From NCBI GenBank assembly GCA_009379825.1, contig WHTA01000001.1:174026-238025 (forward strand): DNA of 64,000 nt. Reading direction: 5' to 3'. The notes under the pieces were generated by a model, which searched no databases, had not been told where the DNA came from, and saw nothing but the letters and a program-made list of their open reading frames with translations. This DNA is from Streptosporangiales bacterium. GTDB lineage: Bacteria; Actinomycetota; Actinomycetes; Streptosporangiales; WHST01. This document shows, piece by piece, positions 57,763-64,000 of the stretch (position 1 is the stretch's first letter; the number at the start of each line of letters is the position of its first letter). The position numbers were made by a program, and so were the translations under genes.

Positions 57763-59099
57763 ATGCACCCCAGCAGACCGTTGTCAGCGGTACTCGGCGC
57801 AGCTGCACTCGCGATGCTCGTCAGCACCACAGCTCACGCGGCGCCGGCCGACACGGCCCAGCCCTGGGACTTCGACGGCGACGGCTACCCGGAGACCGTG
57901 ACCGCGCACCGGAACGCGGACGTCGACGGGGTGACCCGGGCCGGCGCGGTCGCGGTGTTCGCCGGCACCCCGGACGGGCCGACCCGCACCGACCCGGTGC
58001 GGCTCGTGCAGGGCAGCGGGCACGTGCCCGGCTCACCGGAGGCGTACCGCCAGTTCGGCAACGCGGTCACCTCCGGCGACTACGACGCCGACGGCTACGC
58101 CGACCTCGCCGTCTGCACCAGCGGTGTGCGGTCGGGGGTGGGTGACATCGGCGTGCTGTTCGGCGGCGCCGACGGGTTCGCCGCCGGTGTCGCGCTGAAC
58201 CTGCCGGACCTGTCGTTCCCCGGCTGTCGGTCGTCCGCCACCGCGGACATGGACCAGGACGGCTACGACGACCTGGTGCTCGGCGGCAGCGAGCTCGGCT
58301 GGGCCGCCGGCAGCGCGGACGCCCGCGACCAGGAGAGAGCTGGCCGGTCGAGGTGCTCGACCGCAGCACCGAGGAGGGTGTCAGCGGCGTGGCCGCCGGC
58401 GACCTGACCGGCGACGGCCGTCCCGACCTGGCGTACACCCTCTTCGGCAGCGAGGAGGAGGCGTACCTGCGGACGATGCTCAGCGAGCCGGACGGGCACA
58501 CGGCCGGCGACGGTCGCACGTTCAGCCCTGCCCAGCTCCGGGTCGCCGTCGGCGACGTCAACGGTGACGGCCAGGCCGAGCTGGCGGTCGGCAATTCGGG
58601 CACTGCCCGCCATCGGGGCCGGGTGGAGATCTTCCCCGGCCGTGCCACCGGGCCGAACCTGGACGGGGCCAGGCAGGAGATCAACCAGAGCACGTCCGGG
58701 GTGCCGGGCACCGGCGAGGACAACGACGAGTTCGGCGACAGCGTCACCCTGCACGACGTCGACGACGACGGGTACGCGGACATCGCCATCGGGGTGCCTG
58801 GCGAGGACATCGGCCGCGTCGTCGACGCCGGCCGCATCGTCACCATCCCGGGCAGCGCACGCGGCCTGGCCACCGGCCGGACGACCGGGATCAACCAGGG
58901 CACACCGGACATCCCAGGCAGTGTAGAGCGAGGCGACGAGTTCGGCGGCTACGTCGACTACCGTGCCGGCACCGCCGCCGGCGCCGTCGGCCTGATGGTG
59001 GGCGCCCCCGGCGAGGACTCCGGCGAAGGCCGCACCTACGTCCTCGGCGACGACCAGGCCTGGTGGTTCAAGCCGAGCCACGCCGGCATCGAGGTCTAG
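57763..59099 (+). pseudogene. Secreted FG-GAP/integrin-like repeat protein, one frameshift
   Basis: ATG 57763 with GAGGAGGGG upstream starts a signal peptide (ALAMLVSTTAHAAPA). Repeats with Ca-binding loops follow: DFDGDGYPE, DYDADGYAD, DMDQDGYDD, then in another frame DLTGDGRPD, DVNGDGQAE, DVDDDGYAD. The frame breaks near 58342; a one-base change joins DQES with WPVEVLDRS. Corrected length is about 445 residues, forming a likely seven-bladed extracellular propeller. No enzyme domain is seen. Confidence 0.82.
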
Positions 59100-59113
59100 G
59101 CCGCCCCGGCACA

Positions 59114-59144
59114 GGGCCAGCCACGCGAACAGCGCGGCTGGCCC
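59114..59144 (+). terminator. Stem-loop terminator after the FG-GAP gene
   Basis: GGGCCAGCC (59114-59122) and GGCTGGCCC (59136-59144) form a perfect nine-pair stem with a 13-base loop, 15 bases after the stop. Position and strength fit a transcription terminator, though no T-run follows. Confidence 0.6.
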
Positions 59145-59300
59145 ACCGGGGTCACCCACCCGCGGCAGGCAGGGGCTCCGGTAGGTCCTGGACTCCAGCG
59201 TTCGCCGAGCAGGTCGGCGTACCCGCTGAGGAGTTCGCCCGGCCTGTGACTACCTCGCTTCCCCAGAACTACGCCGGGAGATCCACGGCACGTTTCCGGG

Positions 59301-59327
59301 TGTCGAGAATGTGGTGCTGGCTCCGTC
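59301..59327 (+). promoter_or_regulatory. ECF42-like promoter, copy 1
   Basis: TGTCGA (59301-59306) and CGTC (59324-59327) are 17 bases apart. The wider block TGTCGAGAA, nine bases, GGCTCCGTCC is identical to that at 60423-60450. As I recall, ECF42 sigma factors use TGTCGA at -35 and CGTC-like -10 boxes. The transcript would start near 59334, about 45 bases before the VOC gene. Confidence 0.7.
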
Positions 59328-59379
59328 CTTGGTGCACCAGTGGCCACGACGGGCCGCGCGACGAAGAAGGAGAACCACC

Positions 59380-59820
59380 ATGACGATTCAGCGGATGGAC
59401 AACGTCGGCATTGTCGTCGACGACCTTGAGACTGCCATTGCGTTCTACACCGAACTTGGCATGGAGCTGGAGGGTAAGGCTCCGATCGAGGGGCGTTGGG
59501 CGGCACGTGTCGTCGGGCTGGACGACCAACGAGTCGAGGTGGCGATGATGCGGACCCCGGACGGCCATGGGCGGATCGAGCTGGCAAAGTACCACACGCC
59601 GAAGGCCATCAGCGGCGTGCCGGCGGACGCCCCGGCGAACACGCTGGGCATTCGCCGCGTCATGTTCGCGGTCGACGACATCGATGACACGGTCGCCCGC
59701 CTGAGCACTCACGGCGCCGAACTCGTCGGTGAGGTGGCGCGGTACGAGGACAGCTACCGGCTCTGCTACGTCCGCGGCCCGGAGGGCATCGTCGTCGGCC
59801 TGGCCGAGCAGATCAGCTGA
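59380..59820 (+). CDS. VOC-family (glyoxalase/bleomycin-resistance-like) protein
   Basis: The 146 residues have two beta-alpha-beta-beta-beta modules. The first begins DNVGIVVDDLETAIAFYTEL; the second contains RRVMFAVDDIDDTVARL and ends with a Glu-containing strand. Putative metal ligands fit the vicinal oxygen chelate fold, but the substrate is unknown. AAGAAGGAG before ATG 59380 is a strong ribosome-binding site. It is the first gene under the ECF42-like promoter. Confidence 0.88.
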   Translation: MTIQRMDNVGIVVDDLETAIAFYTELGMELEGKAPIEGRWAARVVGLDDQRVEVAMMRTPDGHGRIELAKYHTPKAISGVPADAPANTLGIRRVMFAVDDIDDTVARLSTHGAELVGEVARYEDSYRLCYVRGPEGIVVGLAEQIS

Positions 59821-59874
59821 CGGTCCGCGCGGCCGACCTGCGATGGACCGGGAACGACGACGGGAGGAGTAACC

Positions 59875-60375
59875 GTGCGACCGGACGAGATCACCGAGGT
59901 ACTGAACCGACCGATCAGTCAGGAGCTGCTGGCTCGCGACGTGACCCGCTTGGCCTACGTCGCCAAGGACAGCACACCTCGCAATGTCCCGATCATCTTT
60001 ACCTGGAACGGCTCGGAGATCGTCATGTGCACATCGAAGAACGCTCCGAAGCTTCAGGCCGTGAGCGAGAACCCGATGGTTGCCCTGACGATCGACACCG
60101 AGGTGCACCCGCCCAAGATCCTGCTCATCCGGGGTCGGGCCGAGCTGGACTTCGTCGCTGGCATCCCGGACGAGTACCTCCAGGCGACCAGCACCTACCA
60201 GATGACCCCCGAGCAGCGGGTCGAGTGGGAGGCGGAGGTACGTTCGCTCTACCACGACGGCATGGTCCGCGTCGTCGTGACCCCGAACTGGGCGAAGCTG
60301 ATCGACTTCGAGACGACTCTGCCGAGCGTGGTCGAGGAGCTGGTCCGGCAGCGGGAGGAGCATCAGCACCGCTGA
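59875..60375 (+). CDS. PPOX-class flavin/F420-binding protein
   Basis: The 166 residues match the pyridoxamine-phosphate-oxidase-like split barrel: RLAYVAKDSTPRNVPIIFTW near residue 25, SKNAPKLQAVSENPMVALTI, then a C-terminal helix. GTG 59875 with GGGAGGAG upstream. It follows the VOC gene by 54 bases with no promoter of its own, so it is likely cotranscribed. Cofactor and substrate unknown. Confidence 0.85.
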   Translation: MRPDEITEVLNRPISQELLARDVTRLAYVAKDSTPRNVPIIFTWNGSEIVMCTSKNAPKLQAVSENPMVALTIDTEVHPPKILLIRGRAELDFVAGIPDEYLQATSTYQMTPEQRVEWEAEVRSLYHDGMVRVVVTPNWAKLIDFETTLPSVVEELVRQREEHQHR

Positions 60376-60422
60376 GCGGTACGCGGAGGCTGTGAAGTCC
60401 GCCAGAAAATTTCGCGATGGGA

Positions 60423-60450
60423 TGTCGAGAACCCGCCCGCGGCTCCGTCC
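60423..60450 (+). promoter_or_regulatory. ECF42-like promoter, copy 2
   Basis: TGTCGA (60423-60428) and CGTC (60446-60449) are 17 bases apart, as in copy 1. The blocks TGTCGAGAA and GGCTCCGTCC match exactly, while the nine bases between differ. The start near 60456 would give a leader of about 44 bases before the YCII gene, so the sigma factor would control its own operon. Confidence 0.72.
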
Positions 60451-60499
60451 CCGACATGAACACGGCCACAATGGGCCGTACCTCACCAAGGAGAACATG

Positions 60500-60907
60500 A
60501 TGGCCAAGTACCTGCTGCTCAAGCACTACCGGGGCGCGCCGGCACCGGTCAACGACGTGCCGATGGACCAGTGGACGCCGGAGGAGATCTCGGCCTACGT
60601 GCAGTACATGCAGGACTTCGCCGCTCGGCTCGAGGGCACCGGCGAGTTCGTCGACAGTCAGGCGCTCTCCCCGGAGGGCACGTTCGTCCGTCACGACGGC
60701 GAGGGGCGGCCGCCGGTCACCGACGGCCCGTTCGCGGAGACCAAGGACCTGATCGCCGGCTGGATGGTGATCGACGTCGAGACCTACGAGCGGGCGCTCG
60801 AGCTTGCCGGCGAGCTGTCGGCGGCTCCGGGTGCGGGTGGCAAGCCCATCCACGAGTGGCTCGAGCTGCGCCCGTTCTACGCCGAGCAGCCCACGGTCAC
60901 CGAGTGA
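60500..60907 (+). CDS. YCII-related (DGPF) protein
   Basis: The 135 residues start KYLLLKHYRG and contain the family motif TDGPFAETKDLIAGW (DGPF) with a following helix. Ferredoxin-like YCII folds have a putative His/Asp active site; function unknown. ATG 60500 is six bases after AAGGAG; ATG 60497 is also possible. The stop overlaps the sigma factor start (GTGA). DGPF genes beside ECF42 sigma factors are a recognised pairing. Confidence 0.9.
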   Translation: MAKYLLLKHYRGAPAPVNDVPMDQWTPEEISAYVQYMQDFAARLEGTGEFVDSQALSPEGTFVRHDGEGRPPVTDGPFAETKDLIAGWMVIDVETYERALELAGELSAAPGAGGKPIHEWLELRPFYAEQPTVTE

Positions 60908-62001
60908 ACGAGTCGCTGCTGCGGGAGCTGGTGCCCGCGGTGATCGGTGTCCTCGTCCGTCGCGGAGCTGACTTCGCGGTGGCCGAGGACGCCGTGCAGG
61001 ACGCCCTGGTCGAGGCCGTGCGGGTGTGGCCGGACGACTCGCCGCGGGACCCCAAGGGCTGGCTGGTCACCGTGGCCTGGCGCAAGTTCCTCGACGCCGT
61101 CCGCGCCGATACCTCGCGACGGCACCGCGAGGTACGCGGCGAGACCGAACCCGTGCCCGGCCAGGGCGAGGCGGTGGACGACACGCTCCAGCTGTACTTC
61201 CTGTGCGCGCACCCCTCCCTGACACCGGCCTCGTCCGTCGCGCTCACGCTGCGCGCGGTCGGCGGCCTGACCACGCGTCAGATCGCACAGGCCTACCTCG
61301 TGCCGGAGGCGACCATGGCCCAGCGGATCAGCCGGGCCAAGCGGACCGTCTCGGGCGTCCGGTTCGACCAGTCCGGTGACGTCGCCACAGTGCTGCGCGT
61401 GCTCTACCTGGTCTTCAACGAGGGCTACTCAGGCGACGTCGACCTCGCCGCCGAGGCAATCCGGCTCACTCGCCAACTGGCGGCCAAGACTCAGCATGAG
61501 GAGGTCGCGGGCCTGCTGGCGCTCATGCTGCTGCACCACGCACGGCGCCCGGCACGGACCGGCTCCGACGGCAGGCTCGTGCCGCTTGCCGAGCAGGACC
61601 GCGGCCTGTGGAACACCCAACTGATCACCGAGGGCGTCGACGTGCTCCAGACGGCCCTCGCCCGCGACCGCCTGGGCGAGTTCCAGGCCCAGGCGGCCAT
61701 CGCCGCGCTGCACGCCGACGCCCCGACGGCCGAGGAGACCGACTGGGTGCAGATCGTCGAGTGGTACGACGAACTGGTGCGCCTCACCGACAGCCCGGTG
61801 GCCCGCCTCAACCGGGCCGTCGCGGTCGGCGAGGCCGACGGCCCGCGCGCCGGCCTGGCCGCCCTGGCGGAACTCGACCCCGCCCTGCCCCGCCACACCG
61901 CCGTCGCGGCGTACCTGCACGAGCGTGACGGTGACCCAGTGACCGCGGCACGCCTCTACGCGGAAGCCGCCCGATCAGCACCCAACCTGGGGTGCTGGTA
62001 A
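60904..62001 (+). CDS. ECF42-type RNA polymerase sigma factor, C-terminus replaced by transposon end
   Basis: The 365 residues have sigma region 2 (FAVAEDAVQDALVEAVRVWP, residues about 22-41), region 4 (GGLTTRQIAQAYLVPEATMA, about 117-136) and a TPR-like C-terminal extension (from about 165) with NEGYSG, all typical of ECF42. GTG 60904 overlaps the YCII stop. The last codons NLGCW come from GGGGTGCTGG, the probable Tn3 end; homologues continue about 15-20 residues. Since the C-terminal extension is reported to be needed for activity in this group, the truncation may alter it. Confidence 0.88.
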   Translation: MNESLLRELVPAVIGVLVRRGADFAVAEDAVQDALVEAVRVWPDDSPRDPKGWLVTVAWRKFLDAVRADTSRRHREVRGETEPVPGQGEAVDDTLQLYFLCAHPSLTPASSVALTLRAVGGLTTRQIAQAYLVPEATMAQRISRAKRTVSGVRFDQSGDVATVLRVLYLVFNEGYSGDVDLAAEAIRLTRQLAAKTQHEEVAGLLALMLLHHARRPARTGSDGRLVPLAEQDRGLWNTQLITEGVDVLQTALARDRLGEFQAQAAIAALHADAPTAEETDWVQIVEWYDELVRLTDSPVARLNRAVAVGEADGPRAGLAALAELDPALPRHTAVAAYLHERDGDPVTAARLYAEAARSAPNLGCW

Positions 62002-62072
62002 CGGCGCTGTCACCAGCCCCAATAGCGGGCGGTGGCAAGTAGTTGTGAACTTTGCGGGAATGATTGCGGTGC

Positions 62073-63815
62073 ATGGAGCCGACCGAGGTTGACGTTGACG
62101 AGCTGATCGAGTTCTGGACCCTGTTGGATGAGGATCGAGAGCTGCTCGCCGGTAGGCGGGGCGCCACAGCGCTGGGTTTCGCGGTGCTGTTGAAGCACTA
62201 CAGCCGACACGGCCGTTTCCCACGCGGACGTTCGGAGGTGTCGGACGACGTCATCGTGTTTGTCGCTGGACAGCTCGGCGTCGACGCCGCGGACCTCGGG
62301 TCCTACGAGTGGTCGGGCAGCACGATCGAGTATCACCGCGCCCAGATCCGGGACCATCTCGGCTATCGCGTTGCGACCGTCGCGGATCAGGAGAAGCTGA
62401 CGGGTTGGCTGTCGGAGGCCGTCGCGCACGCGGAGCGGCGGCCTGATCGTGTCCGTGAGGAGCTGCTGGCCGAGTTCCGGCGGCTACGGATCGAGCCGCC
62501 GACAGCTGGCCGGATACTGCGGATGGTTCGTTCGGCCCTGCGCTCAGCCGAACAGACCTGGGCGTTGCGGATCGCCGGACGCCTGGATCCATCGGCGACG
62601 GGCCGGCTGCTCAACTTGATTGCAACCAGTGAGGATGACGAGCCCGGCGACGTCGACGAAGGGGCCGCGTCTTTGTTAGCCCTGATCAAGGCTAGCCCGG
62701 GCAACGTGAGCTTGGAGTCGATGATGACCGAGATCGGGAAGCTCCAGGCGGTCCGGGCGTTGGACCTTCCGGCTGGGCTGTTCGCCGACGTCGCCCCCAA
62801 AGTCCTCGATGGCTGGCGGGCCAGGGCCGCAGCGGAGGCACCGTCGCATCTACGCCGTCACGCACAACCATTGACGGTGACGTTGCTGGCGGCGCTGGTG
62901 CATCGGCGGGAACGCGAGATCACCGACACACTGGTCGAGCTGTTGGTCGCCACCGTGCACCGGATCGGCGCCCGGGCCGAACGCAGGGTCACCAACGAGC
63001 TGATCAACGCGTTCAAGAAGGTGACCGGCAAGGAGAACATCCTCTTCGCCATCGCCGAGGCGGCGCTGGCTGCCCCTGATGACGCTGTCCGGGAGGTGGT
63101 GTTCCCAGCGGTGACTGGCGGGGAACAGACGCTGCGGGAGCTGGTGCACGAGTTCAAGACCAAGGGGCCGGTGTACCGGCGGACAGTGCAGACCACCCTG
63201 CGGGCCTCCTATACCGGGCACTACCGCCGCGGGTTGATCGCCCTGCTGGACGTGCTGGAGTTCCGCAGCAACAACACCACCCACCGGCCGGTCATCGACG
63301 CCCTGGCACTGGTCACTCGATACGCCAAGGCCGGCAACCTCACCTACTACCCGCTCGGCGAGACGGTGCCATCGCATCGAGGAACGATCGGGGACTGGTC
63401 GGACCTGGTCTACCGGGCCGACACCCGCGGCCGGGCCCGGGTGACGCGGATGGTCTACGAGGTCGTCACGTTCCAGGCGCTGCGCGAGCAGCTGCGCTGC
63501 AAGGAGATCTGGGTAGTCGGCGCCGACTCCTGGCGCAATCCCGACGAAGACCTACCGGCTGACTTCGAGCAACGCCGCGAGGAGAACTATGGCGAGCTAC
63601 GAAAGCCACTGGACCCGAGCGTGTTCATCCACGATCTGCGCAGCGAGATGACCGCCGCCCTGGACGACCTGAACACCGCGGTACCGGGCCTTGAGTGGCT
63701 CGACATCACCGACCGCGCCTCGGGTGCGATCACGCTGTCCAGATACGAAGCGGCACCCGAGCCACGCAACCTGCGGCGTATCAAGGCCGAGGTGCAGCGC
63801 CGCTGGGGAACGAGG
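62073..63815 (+). pseudogene. tnpA: Tn3-family transposase TnpA, N-terminal part (DUF4158)
   Basis: About 581 residues of a Tn3-type transposase of roughly 1,000: DELIEFWTLLDEDRELL at the start (DUF4158 domain), then the central helical region, up to IKAEVQRRWGT. After that the sequence no longer matches, where an insertion sequence begins, so the DDE catalytic domain is lost at least from this frame. The apparent stop at 63896 is inside the insertion sequence. ATG 62073 or a TTG at 62064. Confidence 0.88.
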
Positions 63816-63816
63816 A

Positions 63817-64000
63817 TGTCCCGAGTTCCGTTGAACTTCGGTGGCGGCCCCGAGGTGATCGTGTCCCGCGTCAAGGAGTTGGCAGGATTTCCTTGACTTG
63901 AAAGGTCGGGATCTTCGGGTCGGCCAGGCCCAGGTGCACCTCCTTGGGCCGGTTGAAGGCGATGGCCTCGTGTGGCCTGATCGCGTTGTACTCGATGCGG
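63817..64000. mobile_element. End of an IS3/IS481-like insertion sequence
   Basis: The terminus starts at TGTCCCGAGTTCCGTTGAAC (63817-63836), typical of a TG...CA-type IS end, inserted into tnpA. It continues past the window. The encoded integrase on the minus strand ends at 63871. Confidence 0.65.
63871..63999 (-). CDS. IS transposase (rve integrase), C-terminal part
   Basis: The 42 visible residues include RIEYNAIRPHEAIAFNRP, the conserved C-terminal end of IS3/IS481-type integrases, ending EILPTP and a TGA at 63873-63871. The N-terminal part lies beyond the window. Within the window only the last portion of the catalytic domain is present. Confidence 0.75.
   Translation of the reverse strand, partial: RIEYNAIRPHEAIAFNRPKEVHLGLADPKIPTFQVKEILPTP

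Larger units (their letters stand above)
61989..64000. mobile_element. Tn3-family transposon relic, left end visible
   Basis: The element seems to begin with GGGGTGCTGG at 61989, since Tn3-family ends start with GGGG and the sigma gene departs from its family here. It contains tnpA, itself cut by an insertion sequence from about 63817 to beyond the window. The hairpin-like GGGG...CCCC sequence at 61989-62020 belongs to this end. Neither the far end nor the five-base target duplication can be seen. Confidence 0.7.

Noticed and set aside
62064..63896. Complete 610-residue transposase
   Set aside because: The last 27 residues match no transposase and lie within an insertion-sequence end; the DDE domain is missing.
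1..64000. CRISPR arrays, rRNA and tRNA genes
   Set aside because: No regularly spaced repeats, rRNA segments or tRNA cloverleaf sequences were seen on either strand by eye.

Overview
This is chromosomal DNA of a high-GC actinomycete. It carries the complete Pup-proteasome gene set, the mycothiol ligase mshC, and the usual actinobacterial order aroE-mltG-ruvX-alaS-rarA and aspS-hisS-MBL-PPIase-DUF349. GTG and TTG starts and short stop/start overlaps are common. I cannot name the genus. No rRNA, tRNA or CRISPR array was seen.

Layout. Positions 1-2.0 kb (minus): a lipid kinase fragment, tatC and two nearly identical tatA genes. Positions 2.1-12.6 kb (minus): the protein-turnover and DNA-damage block pafC, pafB, a lipoprotein, pafA, prcA, prcB, pup, dop, arc and trmI. 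Positions 12.7-16.7 kb: a decayed kinase, a membrane metalloprotease, a RecB-family nuclease whose promoter looks like a PafBC target, and a frameshifted membrane gene. Positions 16.7-24.5 kb (minus): a frameshifted 5'-nucleotidase and an oligopeptide ABC operon in which oppA and oppC are broken. Positions 24.8-33.8 kb: permease, PAC2, DinB, mshC with its usual partners, corA, an FDOR-type enzyme, a glycosyltransferase relic and an AraC regulator. Positions 33.8-42.6 kb: uppP, an aldo/keto reductase, aroE, mltG, ruvX, alaS and rarA. Positions 42.7-51.4 kb: His-rich membrane proteins, an MMPL transporter fused to an alpha/beta hydrolase, GNAT, DUF1707, and a divergent FadR / FAH-NRAMP unit. Positions 51.4-57.6 kb: aspS, hisS, MBL, PPIase and DUF349. 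Positions 57.8-62.0 kb: a secreted FG-GAP protein and an ECF42-type sigma island. Position 61,989 to the end: a Tn3-family relic interrupted by an insertion sequence.

Most notable points. (1) Two 110-bp inserts sit exactly inside the four-base stop/start overlaps of pafB-pafC and oppB-oppC. Each creates a 37-codon mini-gene that restores both overlaps. Each supplies the next gene with a GGAGG Shine-Dalgarno sequence, which can pair with CCTCC inside the mini-gene. They look like mobile translational couplers. (2) Two promoters with identical boxes (TGTCGAGAA, 9 nt, GGCTCCGTCC) precede the glyoxalase-like and the YCII-sigma operons, defining a small ECF42-like regulon. A Tn3 end has removed the C-terminus of its sigma factor. 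(3) A motif matching the PafBC (RecA-NDp) consensus precedes the RecB-family nuclease, about 10 kb from pafBC. (4) The MMPL transporter and an alpha/beta hydrolase lie in one reading frame.

Several non-essential genes carry single-base frameshifts or a nonsense codon, while housekeeping genes are intact. This may be real decay or residual sequence errors; the sequence alone cannot decide.
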